Positions 1 through 11,655 of a DNA stretch of 64,000 nt are shown here, piece by piece. The stretch lies in NCBI GenBank assembly GCA_029582155.1, contig CM055897.1:16110482-16174481 (forward strand), given 5' to 3'. The notes beneath the pieces are model-generated. The model was not told where the DNA came from. It was given only the letters and a program-made list of their open reading frames with translations, and ran no database searches. The stretch comes from Panopea generosa (taxonomy: Eukaryota; Mollusca; Bivalvia; Adapedonta; Hiatellidae). Position numbers and translations under genes: made by a program. The number at the start of each line of letters is the position of its first letter. The stretch's first letter is position 1.

Positions 1-105
1 CTTGGTCCATAGAGCATCGGACCGATTGGGGCGACGCGGGTTCGATACCCCGCCACTGCTATGTGTAATGTCTGTGAGCAAGACCTTTTATCCGCATATG
101 TTTAA
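1..105 (+). repeat. SINE-B fragment (tRNA-derived)
   Basis: This is the truncated start of a tRNA-derived SINE found at least six more times in the window. It shows a B-box-like GGTTCGATACCCCGCC, then the family body with GAGCAAGAC and TTATCCGCATATG. The 5' end is cut by the window edge and the tail is degenerate. Named SINE-B only for cross-reference here. Confidence 0.7.
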
Positions 106-612
106 ATAATTTTAAATAATATTTTTCTTGGTGTAATGAAGTTACCAACGTGTGTTTTTTCACGGTGTTGATTAAGTCATAGACACTGGTACTGGTGTGT
201 TTGTGTAGTAAGGTTTCGAACACAAAGGTGTATAGGGAGAGAACATTAAAGGAGAAAGTGAAAATGAGGATAAAGTGACTTCAAACCCAAGAGTCGCAGG
301 TTCGATCCCTCGCTCCTACATCTAAAAATACTTATCAGTCTTTTGGATGAGACTTTAACAAAAATGGAGATCCCATGTATCGGTGCTTTCACCGGGCATG
401 TATAAGACTTGGGGACACTACAAAAAGGTATTCTGTATCTCTGCACTATCATCTAAAACTCTAAAAATTACTAATACTCTTCTGGAGGCGTCGCCAAGAG
501 AGAAAACGGTGGCGACGACAAATGGAAATATCAACAACATGATAAAGTTATGGTATGGAAGAATTGAAGAATATTAGAACACTTAATGATAGACGACAGA
601 GAAAGAAAGATA

Positions 613-613
<1 letters not shown>

Positions 614-665
<52 letters not shown>

Positions 666-731
666 GAGAGAGAGAGAGTGTGTGTGTGTGTGTATGTGAG
701 ACATACAGACAGACAGACAGACAGACAGACA
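614..731. repeat. Compound microsatellite (GA)n-(GT)n-(ACAG)n
   Basis: A run of GA dinucleotides passes into GT and then into ACAG tetranucleotides. It is low complexity; the serine/leucine-rich open frames across it are artefacts. Confidence 0.95.
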
Positions 732-1197
732 CGATAATGGGATGCTCATTTAATTTTGGAATGAATAAATGAATATATTAACGTCTGCATAAATATATAC
801 TATAAAGACACGCTTTCTGTTCAATTTGCGCAGTTCGTGTGCATATCTATTACATTTGTTCAAAAGATATTGTCAGAGTTATATAATAGTATGCGTAATA
901 CTAGCTGTCATTCTTTGTACAATGACACCTGTTGAGTGTACATAAACTCTTTAGTGCAGTACATAAACACAAATCTAAGCAAGTTTTAATGAAAACGTTG
1001 GTATAATATGTCATTGCATTTTCTCAAATATAGCTTGCTTTTTTTTCCACCAAACCTGCCACGGAGTGGATCAGTATAAGGAAAATGGTAATACAAAATA
1101 ACATAAGACTATTTATAGGATAAGCATCAAAGAATTCAATTTTCACACGAACGTTTTAGAATGCAGCATCTGATTGACGTTTGAAATTTCCCCGGGA

Positions 1198-1203
1198 TGT
1201 GTG

Positions 1204-1267
<64 letters not shown>

Positions 1268-1280
1268 TGTGTGTGTGTGT
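1198..1280. repeat. (GTGC)n microsatellite
   Basis: About eighteen GTGC repeats pass into a short GT run. No gene is seen around it. Confidence 0.95.
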
Positions 1281-1411
1281 TAAGGGTGGGGGGGGGGCTT
1301 CCGCTTTCCACAAACTCCTTGATACAAATACAGATTCAACAAGTAAAGAAAAGAGATTAAAAACCCTCAGGAAATGTGGAACATGAGATATAGGGTTAGG
1401 GTGAATAGGGT

Positions 1412-1412
<1 letters not shown>

Positions 1413-1499
<87 letters not shown>

Positions 1500-1592
1500 A
1501 GAGGCAGGCAGGCAGGCAGGCAGAGAGAGGCAGGCAGGCAGAGAGGCAGGCAGGCAGGCAGGCAGGTAGGCAGGCAGACAGGCAGGCAGAGA
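1413..1592. repeat. Compound microsatellite (GA)n-(GGCA)n
   Basis: A long GA tract with rare GG interruptions is followed by GGCA repeats with interspersed AGAG. Both strands give open frames rich in Arg/Glu or Leu/Ser, typical of translated microsatellites. Confidence 0.95.
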
Positions 1593-1663
1593 GGAGAGAA
1601 TTTAAGAAACATAGGAGGATCTCCCTAAAGGTAAATCGATTGTTTATTGATTAGTTTAATATA

Positions 1664-1875
1664 CAGTAGAACTTTGATGGCTCGAACCCGATGGGACTCG
1701 ACACAATAGTTCGAGCTAAGGGTTGTTCGAGCCAAGCATTGTTTCATTGTTTAACATCATACCAAATATGTATATGTATATACATCTAAATGGGATTTTG
1801 TTCGCGACTTGATAAATGGTTCGAACTATATATGGTGTTCTAGCCATCCGTGTTCGAACCAACAAAGTTCTACTA
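1664..1875. mobile_element. pogo/Tigger-like MITE copy 1
   Basis: A 212-bp non-coding element has terminal inverted repeats: CAGTAGAACTTTGATGG at the left and a matching end reading GTTCTACTA at the right. TA dinucleotides flank it. CAGTAGAAC ends with a TA target duplication are typical of pogo/Tigger members of the Tc1/mariner superfamily. It encodes nothing and would depend on a transposase elsewhere. A sister copy lies about 1 kb downstream. Confidence 0.8.
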
Positions 1876-2632
1876 TATAATCACCTTTCGTAAGTCACTT
1901 ATTCAAATGATCATGACAACATCCGTAAGTGACTAACTGGCTAAAAATGCAAATCTCTACAATAACATAATTGACTTGTTTACAATTAGAGACAAACATA
2001 ACCTTGTACTTTACTGCAGGTAAAGAAGCGTTGATATTGATATGAATGATTGTGCACATTGTATTGTTATGCAAAGCGTTTCTGTGTATGTGACATTAAC
2101 CTTGTACTTTACTGCAGTTAGGGAAGTCTTGATATTGATATGAGTGACTTTGCACATTGTATTGTTAAATATCTGTTTTGAAACATACCACGTGTTTCAA
2201 TAACATACAAACATGACATGATCTTTAACAAATAGTTTGTTAATGTTTTAGTGTTTACTTTATTAAACATGAAACACTAGAAGGAATATAGAGCTTTAGA
2301 TAATTGCGGTGTTACTAATCAAAGTAAAAAGCTTTGTAAAACCGCTGCGTAATATATCAGCTATTCACATTTATAAGCTTACTAAAATACTTTAAAGGGA
2401 CACGCTTTAATTTTCACTTAAAACTATTTCTGAAAAGCATATATACTTATTATGTAAAGTTACATTACCATAGCATATGTTAAGTCTTGTGTTGAAAAAA
2501 AGTGCATAACTCTTGTAAATGGTTGAAAAACATTATATTTGGCAGATCTTCGACAGCAAGTGCAAATCATATATTAATTTCTTGAGTTGTATCGGAATGA
2601 TAGAACTTATTCCAAGTATATAAAGATGAATA

Positions 2633-2866
2633 CAGTAGAACTTCGATGGATCGAACCCGACGGGACTGAACAAAATAGTTCGAACGAACAGTGTCAAAGT
2701 ACATTTAAATATGTTGGCTGGACCTAATTTCTAGTTCGACTCGGTGTTCTAGTCATCGGAGGTAGAATAATAGAATTTAGATAGTATTTCGACCGGGACC
2801 AGATAAGTGATTCGATCCATGTGTGGTGTTCCAGTCATCCGTGTTAGAGCCATCGAAGTTCTACTG
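2633..2866. mobile_element. pogo/Tigger-like MITE copy 2
   Basis: A 234-bp element has the same CAGTAGAACTTCGATGG start and a mirrored CCATCGAAGTTCTACTG end, with flanking TA on both sides. Its inverted termini are closer to perfect than those of copy 1, and the interiors differ. No coding sequence is present. Confidence 0.85.
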
Positions 2867-2889
2867 TATATATATAACATGCTCTCCGT

Positions 2890-2995
2890 CTTCCGTGACC
2901 TAGTGGTTAATGCGTCTGCCTCCAGAGCGGGAGGTCGAAGGTTCAAAGCTGGTATAGCATATACTGCAATAAGACACTATGGTGTTAAAAAAATG
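2890..2995 (+). repeat. tRNA-like SINE (family C)
   Basis: An A-box-like TGACCTAGTGGTTAATGC and a B-box-like GGTTCAAAGC are spaced as in a tRNA gene. The anticodon-arm-like middle reads CTGCCTCCAGAGCGGGAGG. The tail lacks a tRNA 3' end, so this is a tRNA-derived SINE rather than a working tRNA gene. Only one copy is seen. Confidence 0.6.
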
Positions 2996-2999
2996 ACTT

Positions 3000-5900
3000 T
3001 AATAGGATTTCAACATATGCATGTATTTACGAGCAATATGAGGACTTCTTTTTTCAAAAAATCTCAGGGTGTCACTGCACCCTCTTTTAAAAAAACAACA
3101 TGGTCAACATACCAGTTATTGTGCATTTAATGTGGGTTTACATTCCTGCAATGAAACAATAAATAAAAAAAATCTTCATGGAATTCTTTTTATACCATGG
3201 AAATCCTACACCTTATTTGATATAGAGCAAAGAACACAATTCAACTGTGTTTTGAGACCTAAAGGCGAGCATCTATAATAATAATAATTATTGCTGTTGT
3301 TTTTATAAATACTTTCATTTCAACTAGACACTATCAGAGACATATAAACAATTAAGGCACAAACGATACCCTGTCCTCTGGCAGGAAACAGGTGCGAAAA
3401 TGGCACATTGTTATCATAACACAAAATCAAGGACTTGTATAGTCTTTATAGAATTCCTTGCAAAATTACTCAACCGAGATAAGGGGTCATAGAGTCACAA
3501 CCCCCAATATGTATAATTAACACGTGCCGTATACGGTAGAGAAATAATAAATTGCAGTTAACATAATTACATGCAGCTTTATTTTGATAAGAATTGTTTA
3601 TTTGAATACAAGGAAGTTTTATAGTGTACAAACAGGAAGGAATAAAACGACCTGGTAAATACAATTATCGTCTCATTAGTGGGGCGTTATGCACTGTTAA
3701 TGAATCTAAAACTATTAGTGACATGAATAATTAAATGGGTGAGCTTGTAGGGGAGTGAGTGAATGGAAGAATGAATAAATAAATGAAAATATGTAGCAGT
3801 ATACGAATATGAAGTATTTAAATAACATAGAATTAGTGATTGATATTAGCGCTGCGGCCTATTTTCGTTTCCGTGACGCGTGATTTGCAACTGCATATTG
3901 CCTTAAATTAATGTTTTTTTTTAATTAATTCCGTTTAGAGAATATTATTTTTACTTTTGCTAGGAATAAGGTGCCAGGGATGCGTGGAACATGGTAAAAA
4001 TTTTGAAAAAATCATATTTGCCGGTATGCGATTTTTTCAAAAAAATCTTATCGGAACCCATCAATCTGGGTACCAGAGTGTATCTAGATGTCCCCTGTAC
4101 GAATTGAACGACTACCAACAACCACCCATGCATGTTCGAACCCCGTGCGCTACAGCAAAAAGAGTGAAAATAAAATTATAAACGCATATCCGTGCAATTC
4201 AACCAAACTCGTCATATTTGGTTGATTGTAGGTGCAAACCCCTTGCCCAGAGGCCATTTCTTGTCGGAATTTGATGATCTTGGTGTCGTTGGGCAGGTAT
4301 TGAATAGGTCTTAATGTTGCCGTACCTCACTGACCCATGGGCACTCGGTCAATGTCATTCCTGGCGCCTAGAACTGGGGTGGTCACCCTGGCACGTGCGC
4401 CATTCCATTCTAAGAGCTATGTGCGATGGGTTCATCTTCATATATTTGTAGAGAATTTAATTCTGAGCAACTTTTGTCTTTAACTGACAAACGTGAACGT
4501 GCAAAAAAATAAATATTATACCTAGAGTCGATTTTTTTTTCTAGCTAGATCTGTCAAATAAAGACCAGTTTGTTCTTACCATTTTAAAAAATCACTTATA
4601 CTTTTTTATATTATTGATTTCAAAAATCGACATTTTGGCCGATTTTTCCATTATTTACCATGTTCGAGCCTCCGTATGGCTATAAAACTATACATTTTCG
4701 GAAAGATCTATTCAAGCCATTCATTATGATATCAAAAATATTAGGGCCAATGACCTAGACAGGTCATTAAAGGTCATCTGAAAATGACCCGAAACTCATA
4801 AAATTTAGTGATTTTTTCCCCAAAAAAGGTCATCAAAAATGTCGGAAGATCGTTCATATCTTTGCCATTTATAAACATATTTTTCTGAAATGTTCCATAA
4901 ATGTTCCTTTATGCATGTTCTATGGATTTCTATAGATTGCTAGGGCGATATATGAAGTTTAAATAGACTTTTTTTTATCTGAACGCTTTTTTCACGCTTT
5001 GTTTGGAACGAAAATTGAAGATTCACCTTGACCGTGGGGAACAAGGTCAATATCAAGAATTGTTAAGTAGGATGAGATAGGAGGATGAGATACGTTCATT
5101 GGTAAAGAGTTTATAAAGATCAAGTATCGCAATGTTGAGATATAACATTTTAAACATGACCTAAAAAAACACAAAAAACATAACATTTTTGCTTGACGAA
5201 TATTTTTATATTGAAATGTCCCCTACCTAACACTACATAAACCCCAAGGGTTGCCGCTAATTACGGATCTCGGACCCTCCTAGTTATTGAGATAATTACC
5301 ATAACTCCCTTATTGAGGGACACAATCATCAAAAAAAAAAAATTTCCCCTAACTTTCAAGAGCAGTAACTCTGTCAAAGAAATAGGGAAAAATAGGGGGA
5401 AATCACCTTCGTAGTCCTTATCCATTTGTCTTTCTAATGGTACCTTCAGATTTGACCCAAGTCATATAAAAATATATATTTCATCGAATTACGTGGTTAA
5501 ATCGAGTTTTAGGAACTTTGTGTTGTGAGGTTGGGATATCCTCATGTACCCATATTTTTGGTGTGTTTTTTTTTTTTGGCTGGGTTTATGTTGTCCATCC
5601 CTGGGGACATAGACAAGCCAATAATGTTCTGTAACTTTTACTATCCTGACATAGGATGCCCTTAAATACCTTAACCCAGGACCCATAAACATCATTCAAG
5701 TTTTTCAAAGATAACAAGTTTTTAGTTAAGCCTGGGTTTAGGTATCTGAATAACCTCTAAATGACCCCTAATTGCCCCATATACCATCCCTAGGTCAACC
5801 CCCTTAACCCAACAATACACCCATAGTTATGTCCTTCTATAAAATTAAATTGATGATAGTGTCCCTACAACATTTATTTAGGGTCAAAATTTCAAACCTG

Positions 5901-7170
5901 GTTCCGGGGTTTTGCCGAACACCCCATACTTAGTTACTATATAGATATACATTTAACCCATATAGTGCTTTTATATATATACGCATATATATGCCTCGTA
6001 ACTCAACTTATATACTATTGTTTATCTTTTCCTTCTGAGACCGACTTGTGGATGTTTGGTACATACGACAACGTAAGCGTAGGTGTTGCAGCAATTGTGA
6101 GGTCCTATATAGACCCCGCCTTTTATGAGCGCCCCGCTACAAGGATTTTATATAGACCAGGGCCTTTTTACCTTATTATACAGAGGCCGACATTCGGTGG
6201 CTTCCCAATTAAAAAATCATGTTTTTTTCCACTTGGCCTGATTTTTAAAAAAATATCATTACATTGATAGGGTATAATAACCCACTTATATATTAAGTAT
6301 TATTGTAATATCTGATAATTATTGGTTAGAACATGGCGCTGTTTTTCCCCCGATCTTGAAGTCTTGGGCGTCTTCCCAATATCTATAAAAAAAGCTCTGT
6401 AGAGCAAAACCCCATAAATGCTAATGTGTCTTAGTATTCAAGTGCGAAATAAAGATTTCACACGCTTAAATAAAATTCACACACATTACTCTATTAGAGT
6501 AATGAAAAGCCACGAGTCTAGTTTAGTTTACCGCTTCAAATCAATCAATAAGGAACGAGCAATTTTGACGTTGAATAAATTTATAATTAATCCAACGCAA
6601 AATTTACATTTGAATCCCAAAAGCTCATACGCCAATTTTTTTTTTGTAATATAACTACAAAAGTTTAAAGACAACTATAATGTGTCTTTTATATCTTTTT
6701 CAATATTTAAATGTACCAAATAAAGCCTTTGATGGTAAACTTGACCAAAATGACAAATATTTAGCGGGAAATGAAAAACGCCGAGATATTCCGCATACAT
6801 TGATATTTATGCGGAGCATCTCCGAGTTTATGGCATTCTTGGCCTGTCGGGACTAGGCGATTGCGGTAATGGTGTAAGGGAAACAACTCAATTTCAATTT
6901 TGATATAAAACTTAATTGCACACTTTACACATATTTCACCTCTAGTAAGTTAAATGATTAATTTTAAGGGGCTTTATTTTGCGAGGTCCTATATAGACCT
7001 CACAATCCATAAGGACCCCACAAGTAAGGTCTAAGATAGATCGATACCCCGTAAATGCAAGTATGTCTTAGTATATATTTTTAGGAAACATATATTCTGA
7101 ACGAAAATTAATATTGTGTTATACAGAATAATGCTTTCATGATAGATTGTTATATTTCCTCTCTGTTAGG
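3000..7170. other. Gene-free AT-rich stretch
   Basis: No supportable gene is seen; open frames are short and lack domain character or splice context. Two short motifs recur: GAGGTCCTATATAGACC at about 6,100 and 6,964, and an ACCCC...TAAATGC...GTCTTAGTAT segment at about 6,410 and 7,045. These suggest two diverged copies of an unclassified dispersed repeat. The rest is unassigned. Confidence 0.6.
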
Positions 7171-7179
7171 CCATACTTA

Positions 7180-8612
7180 AACAAGAAATGTCACTGTTAA
7201 GTGTCACATGCCCTCAAAATGGTCTGTGAAAAATAAAAATATATGATAGGAAGCGATGTATCAATGAATATCAAGAGTAGTGGATTTATGTTTCAGACTA
7301 GACATGCAATTTCAATTTTTTTTTACATTAAAACATGACCTTGACCTTTGTGTAACATTGACCTTGACATCTGATGTAATGGTCTGGGTATTTCAACAGT
7401 TAAATGCAGGTGAAAAATTATCATGTCATGATGATCACTTGTGTCAAGCTATTTAAAAATCCCTAAATGTAAGTTACTGATCAAGTGTTGATCAATTGAT
7501 CAATTAAGCCAAGTGTTTATGAAATCCGTCCATGTATGATAAAATTAAAGGACAGTCTTGAAATCTTCAACAGATTCAAAGTGTAGTCATACACACTCAA
7601 AGTATGACCATGTCTAGGATTTACTTATGACACGTCGTCATGTCATCTTGATAAATTGAGCCAAGTAAAAGACAAAGTCACAGACCAGACATGCAATATC
7701 AAACATATTGAAAGTGTGAAAGGTTAAGAGTCTTACATGCGACACTTAATTATGTCGTGTTTATCAACTGAGCCAAGTGTTTTTAAAATATATCCATAGA
7801 TGATAAAGTTATAGATCGGACAAGAAATCTTACACAGACTGAAAGTGTTGTCAAACAAACTCAAAGTGTGACCTTGACCTTTGATGTAAGCATGTGGGTC
7901 ACTTTGTAATGTCATGCTGATGAACTGAGCCAAGCGTTTTTGAAATTTATCCTAAGGTGACAAAGTTTCAGCCGGACACGAAATCTCAATCAGACTGAAA
8001 GTGTCATCAACCAAAGTTAAATTGTGACCTTGACATTTGAAGTGGGATTCTGGGTGTAACATGCAACACATCGTCATGTTATCTATGCATGAAAAAGTGA
8101 CAGGCCAGACACGAAATCTCAAACAGACTGAAAGTGTTGTCAAACAAACTAAAAGTATGACCGTGACCTTTGAGGTAAAGGTGTGGGTCTTACTAGCAAC
8201 ATGTTATGATGTTATGTTGATAATTTGTTATCTATGCATGACAAAGTTACAGGCCGGAAATGAAATCTCACACAAACTGAAAGTGTTGTCAAACAAACTC
8301 AAATTGTGATCTTGACCTTTGAGGTACGGGTATGGGTCTTACTCACGACACTTTGTCATGTTATGTTGATCATTTATAGCAAGTATCAACAAAATCCATC
8401 TATGCATGACAAAGTTACAGGCCAGACACGAAATCTCACACAAACTCAAATTGTGATTTTGACCTTTGAGGTACGGTTGTAGGTCTTACTCGAGACACGT
8501 CATTATACTATGTTGATAAAGTTACAGGCCGAACACGAAATACCGGACGGGATGACGGATGGACGGACACTGCGATCACTATATGCCACCCAAAACATAT
8601 TTTGAGGGGCAT
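7180..8612 (+). repeat. Dispersed element with internal ~165-bp minisatellite
   Basis: The core is a tandem array of units each containing a TGACCTTGACCTTTGA-like block, a CAAAGTTACAGGCC-like block and GAAATCTCA..ACTGAAAGTGTTGTC. The left edge reads ATGCCCTCAAAATG and the right edge is a near mirror of it (TTTTGAGGGGCAT), so weak terminal inverted repeats may bound it. A GGACGG-rich segment precedes the right end. The same element occurs inverted at 61,778-63,030. It is non-coding. Confidence 0.75.
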
Positions 8613-8942
8613 AAAAATGTTTGTTTGTCCACTCAAATTGCAGCCAACAAATATTTTTATTGCCTTTAAAAGAACTATTTTAATTTTTAAAACTATTGTC
8701 CTTTTTCATTCAACATGACATTGAATTAAAAAAAATCAAATTCTGCCAAGAAGAAAAAATATCTACCTGTAACCCACATGCAAATACTGGGTTGCAGCAC
8801 AGCAAACAAACATATTTTTTCAAGAATGAACATAATGCCCTTTCACTATGCTAACATAATTTATTGCAATTCATTAAAAAAATGTAAATTGAAGTGTGAT
8901 GGGTTACACATTATATGTGTTGACTTGCCAGCATTCACTTAC

Positions 8943-9985
8943 CTTTGTTCGTCCATTTATGTAGTACCTCCCACCCAAGAACTCATTAAACTTTACAAGT
9001 ATCTCGTCCAAGCGGTTTATAACATCTCTCAACCCGGGAATGTCATCGTCTGACCCTTCCATCCACATGATCTTGTCACTTCTGATGCCAGAGTTTACCA
9101 CTTGTTTGTCCTTTATATCACTTGTACGCCCACCTGATAATCTTCCAATATCAAATTTGCTACTCTTTTCACATGTTTCTATATCTTCCAGAGATTGTCT
9201 AATCAAAGTTTCACTGAATACACCATCAATAACACAAAAAAACATTTTTATCAAGATTTTCAACAGCAACCTCTGCTTTTTCTTTTTGTTTGATTGATGA
9301 TTTCCTATCTAGGAATGATGTCAACTTGTATGGTCGGACATCAAAAGGAATACCTTCATGTTTGGTTTTATTCAGCTGATCATCAGTTTTATTAATAAGT
9401 GTTTGCTCACTTCCATTTTCAGGACTGTTTCCTGATGCAACCAATGTAACTGACGATGGCCCTTGCAGACGAGAAAAACTATTGTCAGTTAAAGAAGATG
9501 TTTCTATTGGTGGAGCATGCTGACTAAGAATTGTTTTATTTTCATTTCATTTCGATTTACCTGGGCTACAGAAGACGCACGCAACTCTTGTACAGATATT
9601 TGAATTCTAACCATTGTCTTGATATTGATAATCTACTTCGTTCGAATATGGTTGCTGAAGGTTTGCATTGGTGTCCCGATCTAGCATCGATTGTCTATCG
9701 ATATGGACCGAAATATCCACCTTATCTTGAAGAGATTCACTTTTTTGCAGTCTTTTGCTCGTTATTATTTCTTATTTGCTGGCATATTGGTTTGTGTTTC
9801 GTCCAATCTTTTGTTTGATGTTCCCTGGAGCAGTAGAATGCACGCTTACAAAAACCACAACGTTTCAAGTCCTTTGTTTTACCACAAATGGAACAAGCCA
9901 GTAAGTTATCGGCACATGTCTCCATATTGTTTACATGAGCACCTGCATTGGTCTCTATTTGAAGAGCTTCGTCGGGAGGAAAGAA
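8943..9985 (-). pseudogene. EGLN/PHD-type HIF prolyl hydroxylase, exon-1 fragment
   Basis: On the minus strand a MYND zinc finger comes first: C-x2-C, then CGFCKRAFYC, then H-x3-C ending at KPIC (9,763-9,897). A Ser/Thr/Gln-rich linker follows, then the N-terminal part of a 2-oxoglutarate prolyl hydroxylase domain with FCVIDGVFS, GDKI-like SDKIMWMEG and INGRTK. EGLN proteins hydroxylate HIF-alpha for oxygen sensing, and EGLN1/2-type proteins pair MYND with this domain. Immediately after NGRTK is a perfect donor GTAAGT (8,937-8,942), where, as I recall, EGLN exon 1 ends in animals. The frame breaks at an A-run near 9,740, again in the linker near 9,500-9,620 (with a stop), and at a T-run near 9,245. 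The iron-binding HxD...H exons are not found downstream. Homology in the second duplication unit begins inside this exon. It could be an assembly-damaged real gene, but a fragment pseudogene is more likely. Confidence 0.8.
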
Positions 9986-10496
9986 CAATAACTCATGTCA
10001 CGAAATTGTTATAGGTGTAACCCAACCATTGATTTTTGTTCTTTATTCTATAGTAAATAATAAAAGTTTGAAGGCTTGTCATTCATAGAGAAACCCAATG
10101 AAAGAAGTGAAACCTACATTTTACTGTTTGTCAATCTCTGCACTACCAAAATATAATGAAAAAAGTAGGGGTCAGTGTGTAAACTGGTGACAAAGTGAAA
10201 GTAGACTTCCGAAATCATGTATCCCAATTTCCAAGTATCAATTGTTTTTTTAAATTCACATTTTAACATTACAATGCTTTTAAAATATTTAAAAGAAAAT
10301 CAATTATGAATGCCATTCAAATAAAAAAATAATCATTAAAATAATGAAAATGCATTTTTAAAGAAGAGGACGAAACAAGCCATAACCGCCATTAATATGC
10401 GACCATCACACAGAAGCACTTCCTTTTTCCAAAGGTGGTACTTGCGTCGTAGATGATCAAGACTAGACTTTCGATTGTTAACTAAAGCTGATGGAC

Positions 10497-10650
10497 AGGG
10501 TTAAACGCCATTTTCAACACATTTCAGGTTATATATGGCATATCCAGTTTTGCTGGTGGGGGAAGACTTCAGACTGAGTCAGACTGAGTAGAACTACCGT
10601 CCTCGCAAAGTAACTGGCAAAATTTCTCACATACTACGGAGGACCGTTAA
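10497..10650 (-). repeat. SINE-D, deleted copy
   Basis: The body (ending GGTTATATATGGCATATCC and GCAAAGTAACTGGC) is kept, but about 95 bp holding the tRNA-like head are missing compared with its counterpart at 27,883-28,107. The sequence jumps from CTCACATA straight to CTACGGAGGACC. Confidence 0.7.
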
Positions 10651-10756
10651 AGATTATGAACAGACATTTATGCTTATTTGGAGACGGTAACGTCTACAGC
10701 TAATTCTATTCTGTTTTATTGAATCATAAAGTATATACATGTTGATACATATATGC

Positions 10757-10881
10757 GGCGGGCCCGATTAGCTCAGTCGGTAACGCATCTGACTATCAAT
10801 CCTGGAGACTCCCTGTTGATTGATATACGACATTGTGTCTCATTATCATTCGTGTTTCGCCGCTGATTCAAGTGGGATAGT
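10757..10881 (+). repeat. SINE-A, truncated copy
   Basis: A tRNA-derived head with an A-box GATTAGCTCAGTCGGTAACGC is followed by the start of the SINE-A body. It stops after TTCAAGTGGGA. The counterpart in unit 2 (28,219-28,478) continues for roughly 230 bp more, so the tail was lost here after the duplication. Confidence 0.75.
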
Positions 10882-10901
10882 TATTTCACAAAACTATCAA
10901 A

Positions 10902-11166
10902 GGGTTTAGCCCCATTTTCAACACATTTTATGTTATTTTTGTAACTTTTATTTCAATTTAGTTGTACGCATTTTAGGTTATATATGCCATATCTAGATTT
11001 ATTGGTGGAGGAAAACCTCAGAGTGAATCGAAGTAAAACCACCGTCCTTCCATAAGTAACTGGCCAAGTTTTTGACAAAGCAGGACTCGAACCTAGGCTA
11101 CGACCAAAGTGGTGAGTGGTAAGTGATCTTGAGATTGCGCGTTAGACCGCCCAGCTACGGAGAACC
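10902..11166 (-). repeat. SINE-D copy
   Basis: A minus-strand tRNA-derived SINE. Its head (about 11,060-11,160) reads, on the minus strand, as a Ser/Leu-like tRNA with GTAGC at the 5' side and GGTTCGAGTCCTGC as the B box. The body ends with the family GGTTATATATGCCATATC block. A direct counterpart lies at 28,572-28,842. Confidence 0.7.
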
Positions 11167-11186
11167 CTCACAAAATCATTAACAAT

Positions 11187-11277
11187 GGTGGACTATCGAT
11201 ATCAAGAGTTGTCTCTACAATTGAGCCTGAATTACTTCCCCTGATAACAGGTGGTGCTCTCGTGGGCAGTTCCGGTT
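11187..11277 (+). repeat. ISL2EU left terminal inverted repeat
   Basis: Blocks shared with the inverted right end, in order, are GG, ACTATCGATATCAA, AGTT, TTACTTCCC, GTG and TTCCGGTT. The spacing is similar in both ends, though the sequence between blocks differs. Confidence 0.85.
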
Positions 11278-11655
11278 ATTTTTGTCGACATCGAATATAA
11301 TGCGTAATCTGATAGATCATCAATATATCTTGTTAAAAACAAAAATATCGAAAAGTTTTCAAAAAGAATTTGGTCAGATATTCGATGTTCGAGAAAAATA
11401 ATCGGAAACAGTGCGTTAAAAGAATTGCCAGTTATTATTATTAATTCTGTTTTTTAAGTGAATTATCATTTTAATCTCTCAGCACTACAGTAACATCTAA
11501 AATTTAAATTGCAAATTTCGTACCCCATCCATTTTAATTCTGAATGATTATTTTTTGTCTTGATCTACATTCAGTTACTGGCTCTGGCAGAAAAATATTT
11601 CAAATTCACATTTTCATTTTTTGTTTCTTCCCTTTAATTCCATGGCTGATCCTGA

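Noticed and set aside
270-330. tRNA-like 3' half with GGTTCGATCCC
   Set aside because: Only a B box and part of an acceptor arm are present; no A box or cloverleaf could be built. Probably a SINE remnant.
1367-1628. Arg/Glu- or Leu/Ser-rich frames
   Set aside because: Translated GA and GGCA microsatellites.
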